A stretch of DNA of 64,000 nucleotides from Acidimicrobiaceae bacterium (GTDB lineage Bacteria > Actinomycetota > Acidimicrobiia > Acidimicrobiales > RAAP-2), in NCBI GenBank assembly GCA_947372925.1, contig CANBVQ010000003.1:1-64000 (forward strand), read 5' to 3'. Shown in pieces: positions 1 through 10,126 of this stretch; position 1 is the first letter of the stretch; the number at the start of each line of letters is the position of its first letter. A model generated the notes under the pieces. The model ran no database searches. It saw only the letters and a list, made by a program, of their open reading frames with translations, and was not told the DNA's origin. The translations under genes were made by a program, and so were the position numbers.

Positions 1-551
1 GGCGTCTCGATGGCGCCGGGGCAGACGCAGTTGATTCGTACGCCACGAGGAGCCAGCTCGTGACCGGCCGCGCGGGCGAGGCCCAAGAGCCCGGCCTTGC
101 TGGTGCAGTAGGCCGGGAGCCAGGCGTGGCCGAAGTAGCCCTCGATCGAGGAGATGTAGACAATGGCACCTTCACCGGATGCGGCGAGGTCGTCTGCCAG
201 TTCGTGGGTCATCACGGCCGCCGTGGTGAGGTTGATGTCGATAGTCCGACCCCAACTTTCGGCGGTGAAGGCCGATATGGGTTCCGGCCCGGAGACACCG
301 GCAGCGTGCACCAGGCCACTAAAACCACCCTGGGCGGCGCGAGCAGCGGCGTAGGCGTCGTGGCGCTTAGCGGCATCGGTCACGTCAAAGGCCGCGATGG
401 TGGTGGGGACATCCAATTCTGCGGCCAGCTCGGCGAGGGGCTCGGCCTGGATATCCCAAAGAACAAGGGGTCGACCGGCTTTGGCGAGGGCCACGGCGGT
501 GGCGCGCCCGATTCCTGAGGCGGCGCCGGTAATGAGAATGGGATAGGACAT
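1..551 (-). CDS. SDR family NAD(P)-dependent oxidoreductase, 3' end cut by window
   Basis: Translating the minus strand from the ATG at 551 gives an open frame of 183 codons that runs off the left edge. It has the classical short-chain dehydrogenase layout: a TGxxxGIG cofactor loop at residues 8-15, HAAG at about 82-85 in place of NNAG, catalytic Ser at about 134-135, and YCTSK with Tyr148 and Lys152, followed by a PGA motif near 178. An AAGGAG ribosome site lies 5 nt before the ATG. The substrate cannot be told from the sequence. The gene diverges from groES. Only the C-terminal substrate loop is missing, so the family call is firm. Confidence 0.9.
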   Translation of the reverse strand, partial: MSYPILITGAASGIGRATAVALAKAGRPLVLWDIQAEPLAELAAELDVPTTIAAFDVTDAAKRHDAYAAARAAQGGFSGLVHAAGVSGPEPISAFTAESWGRTIDINLTTAAVMTHELADDLAASGEGAIVYISSIEGYFGHAWLPAYCTSKAGLLGLARAAGHELAPRGVRINCVCPGAIET

Positions 552-642
552 GGTCACTCCTTCAGACTCCTGCCAAGTTAGGGCAATATGGCACTTCGCC
601 CCCGCAACCCGGCGAAATGGTGGTCCGGTCTCCCTGCTACTA

Positions 643-669
643 TTGGCAGTCGTAATCCTTGAGTGCTAA
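643..669 (+). promoter_or_regulatory. CIRCE element (HrcA operator) before groES
   Basis: TTGGCAGTC at 643-651, nine spacer bases, then GAGTGCTAA at 661-669. The right arm is the exact CIRCE consensus; the left arm differs from TTAGCACTC at two positions. An extended -10 (TGCTACTAT, 635-643) touches its left edge, so HrcA bound here would block polymerase. groES starts 21 nt further on. The hrcA gene is not in the window. Confidence 0.88.
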
Positions 670-690
670 CTACCAGGAGGCTGAAAAGCA

Positions 691-2657
<1,967 letters not shown>

Positions 2658-2679
2658 TCATTCCCTCGGGAATCGCACA

Positions 2680-2707
2680 GGGCCGAGCCGAAAGGCTCGG
2701 CCCTTTT
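2680..2707 (+). terminator. Intrinsic terminator of groESL
   Basis: A perfect 10-bp GC-rich stem (2680-2689 with 2694-2703), GAAA tetraloop at 2690-2693, followed by TTTT at 2704-2707. Confidence 0.93.
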
Positions 2708-2747
2708 GCTATCCGGGCATGCCCTGTACCATTGGTCTAAATCCGTT

Positions 2748-4379
2748 ATGACAACCACCCTCTTTACTGCTCGCGAACTCATCACCCTTGACGAAGGCAG
2801 CGAGCGAGCCAATGCCGTTGCTGTTCGTGACGGACGCATCTTGTACGTCGGCACTACCGAGTCAGTGATGACGCAGCTCGGTGATACGGAGTTCATTCGG
2901 GATGATCGATTCGCCGATGCGGTCTTAGTGCCGGGGTTCATTGAGGCCCACGGCCACCTCCTACCGAACGGTTCTTTCAGTCAGCATCTCTGGCTGGGCT
3001 TTGATGATCGCCAGCGAGCCGACGGCACTGTTGACCGGGGTTGCACTTCAATCGAAGAGGTCATCGAGCGGTTGCGAGAAGTGGCCGCGGCCACGCCCCC
3101 TGGTGAACACGTCTTTGGTGTGGGTTTTGATCCAACGTTTCTGGATGGCCACACGCTCACTCGCCATGATTTAGACCGGGTTAGTACCGAGCACTACGTC
3201 TCAGTTATGAACGCCTCGCTGCACTGGGGCTACGCCAACTCCCTGCTCATTGATCAGCAGGGAATAACCTCGGCGACCGATGCACTCGGCGTCGTCAAGG
3301 ATGCCGATGGAGAGCCCACCGGTCAGTTCGCCGAGACGGCGATGGCCCTCATCTTCGACGCAGTCGGCGCCATGCGACAGGAGACTAAAGCATCTCTCGA
3401 TGCCGGAGCCCAGTTGGCCCGACTCGCGGGAGTGACGACGCACTCGGACCTCGCCGTGCGGATTCTGGGTCGAGTGTTTGATGAGTACGAGTCTCACGCC
3501 ACATCGGGAGAGCTCCCGGTGCGAGTTGTCGTTTCACCCCACATGCACGAGACGTTTCGCCGCCTCTCGAATGCGGAAGCTCTCGAGCTAGTCCAGTCAA
3601 TCCGAGGGCGTTGCAACGACCGGTTCCTTCTCGGGCCGTTGAAGTGGATCTCAGACGGTTCAATCCAAGGTTTCACGGCGGCACTTAACTGGCCCGGCTA
3701 CTGCAACGGCAGTGAGGATGGTCATCTCCTCCTCGATCGAGCCACGATCATCGAGTCGGTTCTGCCGTTTCACCGGGCCGGTTTTCAGGTGGCGATCCAC
3801 GCCAATGGTGACCGCGCGATTGATGAGACATTGCTCGCCCTTCGCGAAATCGTCGAAGTCGAACCCCGAGCCGATCACCGCCACCGCATCGAACACGCAC
3901 AGATGATGTCGCCGGAGCAGTTGGACAGCGCGGCCGAACTCGGGATTGCTCTCAATTTCTTCTCGAACCATCTCTTCTATTGGGGTGATATCCACTACAC
4001 GACCACGATGGGTCCCGAGCGAGCCATGCGCAGCAACCCGGCGAAGAGTGCCCTTATGAAGGGCATCAAGATCTCCATCCACTCCGATGCGCCCGTGACT
4101 CCTGTTGCGCCCCTCTTCACCATGTGGTGTGCCGTTAACAGAGTCACCCGCACGGGCATGATTCTCGGAGAAGGTGAACGTTTGACGCCGATGGAGGCGC
4201 TGCGCGCAGTGACGCTCGGCGCCGCCGAGCTACTGCGCCTTGACCTCGAACTGGGGTCGATAACCGTCGGCAAGCACGCCGACTTCACCGCCCTGGCTCA
4301 GAATCCTCTGACGACCGAACCGATGGCCATTAAGGACATCCCGGTGGTGGGGACTGTGCTGGCCGGAGTGCCGACTTAG
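2748..4379 (+). CDS. Amidohydrolase family protein (YtcJ/amidohydrolase-3 type)
   Basis: A 543-residue metal-dependent hydrolase. The N-terminal beta-sandwich leads to GFIEAHGHL, with the metal-binding HxH at residues 68 and 70. Further on are IHANGDRAID, HRIEHAQ and HSDAPVTP, the usual His/His/Asp ligands of the amidohydrolase TIM barrel, and a C-terminal GKHADF strand. Relatives of the YtcJ group act on N-substituted formamides or similar amides; the substrate here is unknown. The frame is open back to 2706, but that start lies in the groEL terminator, so the ATG at 2748 is preferred. Its stop interlocks with that of the convergent MMPL gene. Confidence 0.85.
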   Translation: MTTTLFTARELITLDEGSERANAVAVRDGRILYVGTTESVMTQLGDTEFIRDDRFADAVLVPGFIEAHGHLLPNGSFSQHLWLGFDDRQRADGTVDRGCTSIEEVIERLREVAAATPPGEHVFGVGFDPTFLDGHTLTRHDLDRVSTEHYVSVMNASLHWGYANSLLIDQQGITSATDALGVVKDADGEPTGQFAETAMALIFDAVGAMRQETKASLDAGAQLARLAGVTTHSDLAVRILGRVFDEYESHATSGELPVRVVVSPHMHETFRRLSNAEALELVQSIRGRCNDRFLLGPLKWISDGSIQGFTAALNWPGYCNGSEDGHLLLDRATIIESVLPFHRAGFQVAIHANGDRAIDETLLALREIVEVEPRADHRHRIEHAQMMSPEQLDSAAELGIALNFFSNHLFYWGDIHYTTTMGPERAMRSNPAKSALMKGIKISIHSDAPVTPVAPLFTMWCAVNRVTRTGMILGEGERLTPMEALRAVTLGAAELLRLDLELGSITVGKHADFTALAQNPLTTEPMAIKDIPVVGTVLAGVPT

Positions 4380-6535
4380 TTTGCTTCGTCCGGTGCCTCG
4401 ACGGCGAGGTGCGGCATCTTTTTGTCGAGCCACGAAGGCAACCACCAGTTCGCATTACCAAAGATGTGCATCATCGCCGGCACCAAAATGGTGCGCAAGA
4501 TAAAGGCATCGAGGAATACGGCGGCCCCGAGTCCGATACCGAACTCCGCAATTACGCGCTCGCCACCAAAGACGAATGCCACGAAGACGGAAATCATGAT
4601 GAGGGCGGCGGCGGTAATTACCCGGCCGGTATCGGCCTGTCCCCGCAATACGGAGTGCTTGTTGTCTCCGGTGTGAACCCACTCTTCGTGCATCCGGCTC
4701 ACTAGGAATACTTGGTAGTCCATCGAGAGGCCAAAGAGGATGGCAATCATGATGACGGGCAAGAAGGACTCGATGGGACCGCTGCCAACATTGAGAAGCG
4801 AACCACCCCAACCCCATTGAAAGACGGCAACCACAACGCCGAATGACGCACCGGCGGCCAGCAAGTTCATGAGGGCGGCCGTGGCCGGAATCAGCAGGCT
4901 TCTAAATGCGATCAACAGCAGGAGGCAACCCAGGAGGACAATGACGCCAATAAAGAGGGGCAGTTTGTCGGACAACGTGCGAGCGAAGTCATCGAAAATT
5001 GCGGTAGCCCCGCCGACGTAGGCGTGGAGCGTGGTGCCCTGCGTGAACTCGGGAACAGTCGTAGTGCGTAATGACTTGATCAAGTCGGAAGTAGCGATGT
5101 CGGACGGACCGGACTTCTGGAACACCATCAACAGAGCCACCTTGTGGTCTTCGCTGACCTGCACGGGTGCCACTTGGGCCACGTTGGGATTCTGCCGAAT
5201 GCCTTCGGCCAACTTGCCCATCGTTTCGAGGTCGCTGGCGTTAGTGATGGGCGCCACGATTTGGAGTGGTCCGTTAAACCCAGCACCGAAACCCTGAGAG
5301 AGCAGAGAGTAGGCCTTGTACGTCGTACTGGTCTGTGGGTCAGTGCTCTGATCGGCGTTGCCGAGGTGTAGTGAGAAGTAGGGGACAATCAAGACGCTGA
5401 TGACCGCAATGGCCGCGATGGCGAGAGGTACGGGGCGCTTAGCCACAAATGCACTCCACGCATCCCATCGAGGGTGCTGACTCTCGTGGGAGCCACCCTC
5501 TTGTGCCAGTTGCCGGCGACTTCGACGGCTAAGTGCGCGCATACCCATCACGCGTAAAAGTGCGGGCAGGAGAGTGATGGCGGCGAACATGGTGATGAGC
5601 ACCGTCACCGAAGCGGCAATCGCCACACCATTGAGAAAGCTGAGTCGAAGCACCAACATGCCGAGGAGCGCGATACAGACCGTGGCACCGGCGAACAGTA
5701 CGGCTCGACCGGAGGTGTTGACGGCCGTGGCCACGGAGTCTTCCACGCTCATTCCCTTGAGCAGACTCTGGCGATAGCGGGTGACAATGAAGAGGGCGTA
5801 GTCGATTCCGACCCCGAGCCCAATCAGTGAGGCCAACTGGGGGGCGAAGGTGGCAATCGAGAAGGCGTGAGTCAACAGTCCCACGGCGGCTGAGGCGGTT
5901 CCCAGGGCAAAGATGGCCGTTCCGAGTGGGAGCAGCATGGCCAAGAAGGATCCAAAGGCCAAAATCAAGATGATGCCGGCGGCCAAGATTCCAAAGAGTT
6001 CACCGGGATTTCCCTTGGGCTGATTGAGTTGACTGATGGCACGACCACCGAACTCCACTTCCAGTGCAGAACTCCGCAGGGTGGAGGCCTTGTTCACTAC
6101 TGCGCGTATTTCATCAAGCTTCAACGTGAAGGCCGAGCCCGTAAAGACAACCGTGGCGTAAGCAATCGATGAATCCTTCCGACTGATCTGGGCGGCGCCC
6201 ACTTTCGTAAAGGGGCTCACAACGAGGGCCACGCTTGGAAGGGTGCGAATCTCCGCCAACGTCTTGGTGATCGCGGCCTGGGTTGCGGGGTCGGCGAGGG
6301 ACGTGCCGTTTACGGCATGGAACACAATGCTGTCCTGGTCACCTTTCTCGGTTTGACCAAAACCTTGCACCAGCAGACCCAGCGCCTTGGTGGACTCGGT
6401 GCCGGGCAAGTTGAAGGTGTCACGGAAGTTGGTGCCGAGCGAACCCGATGCACTGGTCAGCCCGACGAACAGGGCAATCCAGAGCAAAATGACGGAAAAG
6501 CGATGACGAACACACCAACGAGCGAGCGATGACAT
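4376..6535 (-). CDS. MMPL family (RND-like) membrane transporter
   Basis: A 719-residue membrane protein with two similar halves. Each half has one N-terminal membrane helix, an extracytoplasmic domain of about 150-180 residues, and a bundle of about five helices. The helix signatures GVGIDYALFIVTRYR and FGLSMDYQVFLVSRMHEE are the paired MMPL/RND motifs with the conserved Asp and Tyr that couple proton flow. Actinobacterial MMPL proteins export lipids or drugs; no substrate gene sits beside it. The start at 6535 has AGGAG four bases upstream, which decides it over the in-frame ATG at 6571. Confidence 0.88.
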   Translation of the reverse strand: MSSLARWCVRHRFSVILLWIALFVGLTSASGSLGTNFRDTFNLPGTESTKALGLLVQGFGQTEKGDQDSIVFHAVNGTSLADPATQAAITKTLAEIRTLPSVALVVSPFTKVGAAQISRKDSSIAYATVVFTGSAFTLKLDEIRAVVNKASTLRSSALEVEFGGRAISQLNQPKGNPGELFGILAAGIILILAFGSFLAMLLPLGTAIFALGTASAAVGLLTHAFSIATFAPQLASLIGLGVGIDYALFIVTRYRQSLLKGMSVEDSVATAVNTSGRAVLFAGATVCIALLGMLVLRLSFLNGVAIAASVTVLITMFAAITLLPALLRVMGMRALSRRSRRQLAQEGGSHESQHPRWDAWSAFVAKRPVPLAIAAIAVISVLIVPYFSLHLGNADQSTDPQTSTTYKAYSLLSQGFGAGFNGPLQIVAPITNASDLETMGKLAEGIRQNPNVAQVAPVQVSEDHKVALLMVFQKSGPSDIATSDLIKSLRTTTVPEFTQGTTLHAYVGGATAIFDDFARTLSDKLPLFIGVIVLLGCLLLLIAFRSLLIPATAALMNLLAAGASFGVVVAVFQWGWGGSLLNVGSGPIESFLPVIMIAILFGLSMDYQVFLVSRMHEEWVHTGDNKHSVLRGQADTGRVITAAALIMISVFVAFVFGGERVIAEFGIGLGAAVFLDAFILRTILVPAMMHIFGNANWWLPSWLDKKMPHLAVEAPDEAN

Positions 6536-6650
6536 AGAACTCCTAGGAGATTGACGAAGGGGGGGTGGCAAACCGAGGTTCGCAGGGTCACCTTACCGGT
6601 GATTCCGGCCCCATTGACCCCGTGGATTACCTTGGGAGAAGGAGGAAGTG

Positions 6651-7418
6651 ATGACTATAGAGCCCCACGCTTCACCCTTTCCGGGCCATGAGTATCCCCA
6701 GCAACTCCCATTGGTAGATCGTCGAGAGCCCGGCCGACCCGCTCCGTGGGTATCGAGAAATTCCGAGGGCTGGTCATCACTAACTACTAAGGAGATTTCC
6801 CTCCGACTGCGGGGTCACTACGTCGTCGATCCAAGCCACCTACCGGAAGTAAATGACGAGTTGGCGCACTTTCAACATGCTGAAGGGGTCGAAGTCCGCC
6901 AGTCCGCCGTCCTGCTCTGCCTCTTCGATAGTGAAGAAGGTGTACAAATTGTTCTCACACGCCGAGCGGCGCACCTGAAAAATCACCGTCACGAAGTGGC
7001 GTTTCCCGGGGGACGGTGCGAAGTTGATGAAACACCAACGCAAACTGCAATTCGCGAAGCCCACGAGGAAGTTGGATTGGCCTCTGACGCTTTGACCATC
7101 GTCGGCTATCTGACGCCGATCGTCACGCTGGCTAGCAATTCCTCGATCTACCCCGTAGTAGCCATCCACGCCGGTACGCCGGAATTTGTGATCGACCCCA
7201 ATGAGGTCGACCGAGTCTTCACTGTGCCATTGGCGCATCTCTTGCACGTGGAAGCATTTGCCGAAGAGCGATGGTGGCGGGCCAGTCGTCGCACCACCGC
7301 CGACGATGGTTCGTTCCCGATCAACTTTTTCAAGGTACCCGGAGATTTGGTCTGGGGTGCCACAGCTCGAATTTTGACGGAATTTCTCGAATTTATTTCT
7401 CGCGAAACATTGCCGTAA
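6651..7418 (+). CDS. Nudix hydrolase, CoA-pyrophosphatase-like
   Basis: A 255-residue protein with a complete Nudix box in the middle: GGRCEVDE, seven residues, then REAHEEVGL, matching Gx5Ex7REUxEExGU. The stretch before it (LTRRAAHLKNHRHEVAFPGG) resembles the UPF0035 signature of CoA diphosphatases of the YeaB/NudL type, so CoA or acyl-CoA is a plausible substrate. About 85 N-terminal residues precede the domain. GGAGG at 6641-6645 sits 5 nt before ATG 6651; a GTG one codon earlier is too close to it. It diverges from the MMPL gene. Confidence 0.85.
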   Translation: MTIEPHASPFPGHEYPQQLPLVDRREPGRPAPWVSRNSEGWSSLTTKEISLRLRGHYVVDPSHLPEVNDELAHFQHAEGVEVRQSAVLLCLFDSEEGVQIVLTRRAAHLKNHRHEVAFPGGRCEVDETPTQTAIREAHEEVGLASDALTIVGYLTPIVTLASNSSIYPVVAIHAGTPEFVIDPNEVDRVFTVPLAHLLHVEAFAEERWWRASRRTTADDGSFPINFFKVPGDLVWGATARILTEFLEFISRETLP

Positions 7419-7503
7419 AGAAATTTCTCTAGCGCAACGCTAAATTACGAGTACAGCTCCCGCTAGGGTCAACTCGCTTAATTAAATAAATAAAGGAGGC
7501 GCC

Positions 7504-8361
7504 GTGAAGTCAAACGCACTACAAAATTCGGAAATCCTCCCAGTTTCTTCCCCTGAACCGACCCTTGCAACGGTTCCCGAATCGACTCCGCTCCCGTTCA
7601 AGTTGTCTATCGTCGTGCCCGTTTACGACGAAGTCGTGACGGTGGAGCGCGTAGTGCACTCCATTCTGGAGCTTCACCTCCCGTGTGCCTTCGAAGTGAT
7701 CGTGGTCGACGATGGCTCAACCGACGGTACTTCCGCCATCCTCGAGGGACTGGCCGGCGAGAACGTGCAGGTGATTCACCATCCCGTCAACTCCGGGAAG
7801 GGCGCCGCCGTCCAGACCGGACTGGCAGCATCGACCGGGACACACCTCTTAGTTTTTGACGCGGACACCGAGTATGACCCGCATGACATCGCACGGCTCG
7901 TTCGACCTTTGCTGGCCGGTCGGGCGGAAGTTGTTTTCGGTAGTCGGATGTCTGGCTTTGGCACGGTCCACCCGTCATTGCACCACCTCATTGGTAATCG
8001 AGTCATGACCTGGGCCGCCAACATTATTTATGGGGCCGCCATTTCTGACTTGCACACGTGCCTCAAGCTGATACCTATTCCGCTGCTGCGTTCAATGAGC
8101 CTCACTGAAAAAGGCTTTGGCCTTGACACCGAGATCGCCAGCGAGATGCTGCGTTTGGGCTTCCGTCCGTACGAGATGCCCATCTCCTACGTTGGGCGCT
8201 CGGTTCAAGAAGGTAAGAAGATTCGATTCTCGGACGCGATTCGAAGTGTCTACATTCTCCTCAAGGTTCGCGTAACCCGACGACGGGTGAAGTATGGCAA
8301 TCGGAACTTAGAGTTGCTTCCTAAGACCTGCGTGGTTGAGTACGGGAGTGCGAACGCTTGA
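7504..8361 (+). CDS. Family 2 glycosyltransferase (dolichol/polyprenyl-phosphate mannosyltransferase-like)
   Basis: A 285-residue GT-A enzyme. After a Ser/Pro-rich leader of about 33 residues it shows SIVVPVYDE, VVDDGSTDGT (67-76), the nucleotide-sugar DxD region DADTEYDP (119-126) and FGSRMSG. It lacks C-terminal membrane helices, like DPM1-type enzymes that transfer a hexose from a nucleotide sugar to a polyprenyl phosphate. It starts with GTG behind AAGGAGG (7493-7499) and overlaps the next gene by TTGA. It begins a four-gene surface-polysaccharide or glycolipid run that ends at 12331. Confidence 0.88.
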   Translation: MKSNALQNSEILPVSSPEPTLATVPESTPLPFKLSIVVPVYDEVVTVERVVHSILELHLPCAFEVIVVDDGSTDGTSAILEGLAGENVQVIHHPVNSGKGAAVQTGLAASTGTHLLVFDADTEYDPHDIARLVRPLLAGRAEVVFGSRMSGFGTVHPSLHHLIGNRVMTWAANIIYGAAISDLHTCLKLIPIPLLRSMSLTEKGFGLDTEIASEMLRLGFRPYEMPISYVGRSVQEGKKIRFSDAIRSVYILLKVRVTRRRVKYGNRNLELLPKTCVVEYGSANA

Positions 8362-8888
8362 AGACCTCGTTTTTGACACGTCGCTGGACACCGATGATGG
8401 TGATTTTGGCCGTGCTGGTTGTCTTTGGTGGCACCATGTTCAACTCGGTGGTTCGTGCCACGGGCGGAACCTACCTCCCCAAACCCTTCACAGCCTTAGG
8501 TGTCGCCGACCCCGTCAAGAACTTCAGCGGCTTTCCTGGCGGCGCCAATCCACGCGTTTCGATCTATAACGGCACCACCAAGGCAAAGACCTACCACTGG
8601 CGTTCCGTTTTGAATGGTGAGATTCGAGACACGGGTGCAATTCGCGTGGGCGTCGGTGAGACTCGTTTTTTTCGCGTCAGCCTGGGTAACACCGCAAGGT
8701 TTGATGTAGTGAGGGTGGAGTTAGTGGGTTTGCCACAGTTTGTGGAACTTCAGGTCTACCCCCACGTGCCAGTGACGTACATCCGAATCGTACCGACGAC
8801 CACGTCAACTACGGATCTGACAAATATCACGGGTGACAAGCTTAAAAACAAACTCAAGAACGTGGGTAAGAACCGCGGAAAAAACTAG
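8358..8888 (+). CDS. Membrane-anchored extracytoplasmic protein of unknown function
   Basis: A 176-residue protein with a basic N-terminus (KTSFLTRRW), one hydrophobic segment at about residues 12-31, then a beta-rich outer domain and a Lys-rich tail (KLKNKLKNVGKNRGKN). I recognise no family. The TTG start overlaps the preceding stop (TTGA) and the next GT4 gene begins 4 nt after its stop, so it is translationally tied to the glycosyltransferases. An accessory role in sugar-polymer assembly is inferred from position only. Confidence 0.72.
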   Translation: MKTSFLTRRWTPMMVILAVLVVFGGTMFNSVVRATGGTYLPKPFTALGVADPVKNFSGFPGGANPRVSIYNGTTKAKTYHWRSVLNGEIRDTGAIRVGVGETRFFRVSLGNTARFDVVRVELVGLPQFVELQVYPHVPVTYIRIVPTTTSTTDLTNITGDKLKNKLKNVGKNRGKN

Positions 8889-8892
8889 TGCC

Positions 8893-10029
8893 GTGAAGAA
8901 GCCGTCGGTACGGGTCGCCGTTGTCTCTGACGCCGTACTGCCGTGGCACCGAGGTGGCAAAGAGCTTCGCTACCAGCAACTTTTTACGCGCTGGCCCAGC
9001 GAAAATCTGGATGTGACGGTCTTCACCATGAAGTGGTGGGACGACGCGCCACCACCGGGACCCGTTACCTTTAGCGCCCTTAGTCGTCATTATCCCCTGT
9101 ATCACGGAGAACGACGTTCAATCCGCCAAGCCCTGATGTTTGCACTGGCTACCTTCAAGATGCTTTGGAAGAAGTACGACGTCATTGAGGCCGACCACAT
9201 GCCGTACTTACAACTCTTCCCCCTCCGAATTGTGGCAAGTGTTCGACGTGTACCTCTCGTTGTTACCTGGCATGAAGTGTGGGGTCGTGACTACTGGCGC
9301 GAGTACCTCGGCCCCGTCGGTTTTATCGGCGCCTTCATTGAGTGGATGGCAACGAAACTGCCATCGGCGATCGCGGTCGTTTCCGAGGGCAGTGCCATTC
9401 GACTGCGTCAGATGAACGTACCAGCACGAAAAATTCACATCGTTCCCAATGCCCTCGACCAAGAGGAGCTCAATCGGGTCACCGCCTCACCACTCTCACC
9501 ATCCATCCTGGCGGTGGGCCGATTGATGACTCACAAACGGGTCGATCTCACCCTTCGGGCCCTACACCAAATTCCCGGAGAGACCCTCGGTGTCATTGGA
9601 TCAGGTCCCGAGCACGACCAATTGGTAGCGCTAAGCGAAGAGCTCGGCATTGCCGATCGAGTGACATTTTTTGGAGACGTGGCCGATCACGAGGAAGTGC
9701 TTGGTCTCATGAAGGGGGCCACGGTTGTCTCCCTCCCATCGGAGCGGGAGGGCTTTGGCATCGCTGTTGGGGAAGCCCTAGGGGTCGGGACACCGGTGGT
9801 GACCTCTAATCACCTTGACAACGAAGCGCGGAAGTTGGTCAGCGACGGCCTGACGGGATCGGTCATACCGGCCGGCGACGTCGCGGCACTGGTCGGGGCA
9901 TTGCAATTCTGGCTCGACGCAACCATCAGCGGAGATCTAATAACAGAGCGGTTCTGGGGGCAGCATCGGGACTTGAGCTGGGACTCCGTAGCCGCTCTTT
10001 ACGCCGGTTTACTTAGAGAAACCCTCTAA
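8893..10029 (+). CDS. Family 4 glycosyltransferase
   Basis: A 378-residue GT-B enzyme. The N-terminal acceptor domain begins VRVAVVSDAVLPWHRGGKE with the usual glycine turn. The C-terminal domain has ILAVGRLMTHKRVD, VIGSGPE, VTFFGDV and the donor-binding EREGFGIAVGEALGVGTPVV with its two glutamates. It should transfer a sugar from a nucleotide donor during glycan assembly at the cytoplasmic membrane. The frame is open back to 8833 inside the preceding gene; the GTG at 8893, 4 nt after that gene's stop and right before the first beta-strand, is the natural start. Confidence 0.87.
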   Translation: MKKPSVRVAVVSDAVLPWHRGGKELRYQQLFTRWPSENLDVTVFTMKWWDDAPPPGPVTFSALSRHYPLYHGERRSIRQALMFALATFKMLWKKYDVIEADHMPYLQLFPLRIVASVRRVPLVVTWHEVWGRDYWREYLGPVGFIGAFIEWMATKLPSAIAVVSEGSAIRLRQMNVPARKIHIVPNALDQEELNRVTASPLSPSILAVGRLMTHKRVDLTLRALHQIPGETLGVIGSGPEHDQLVALSEELGIADRVTFFGDVADHEEVLGLMKGATVVSLPSEREGFGIAVGEALGVGTPVVTSNHLDNEARKLVSDGLTGSVIPAGDVAALVGALQFWLDATISGDLITERFWGQHRDLSWDSVAALYAGLLRETL

Positions 10030-10126
10030 TGAGCACTTTTTTTTGGCCCATAAGTACCGGACTAGATTTGCAGTATTCCTGGGGGCTTGAGGGCATTGCC
10101 CCTGTGGGACCACCGGAGGGGATGTC

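Noticed and set aside
60..518. Plus-strand frame of 152 codons at the left edge
   Set aside because: The minus strand encodes a clear SDR with all catalytic motifs over the same bases.
571..593. TGCCA...TGGCA inverted repeat between the SDR and groES
   Set aside because: Only 5-bp arms with a 13-nt spacer; too short to separate from chance.
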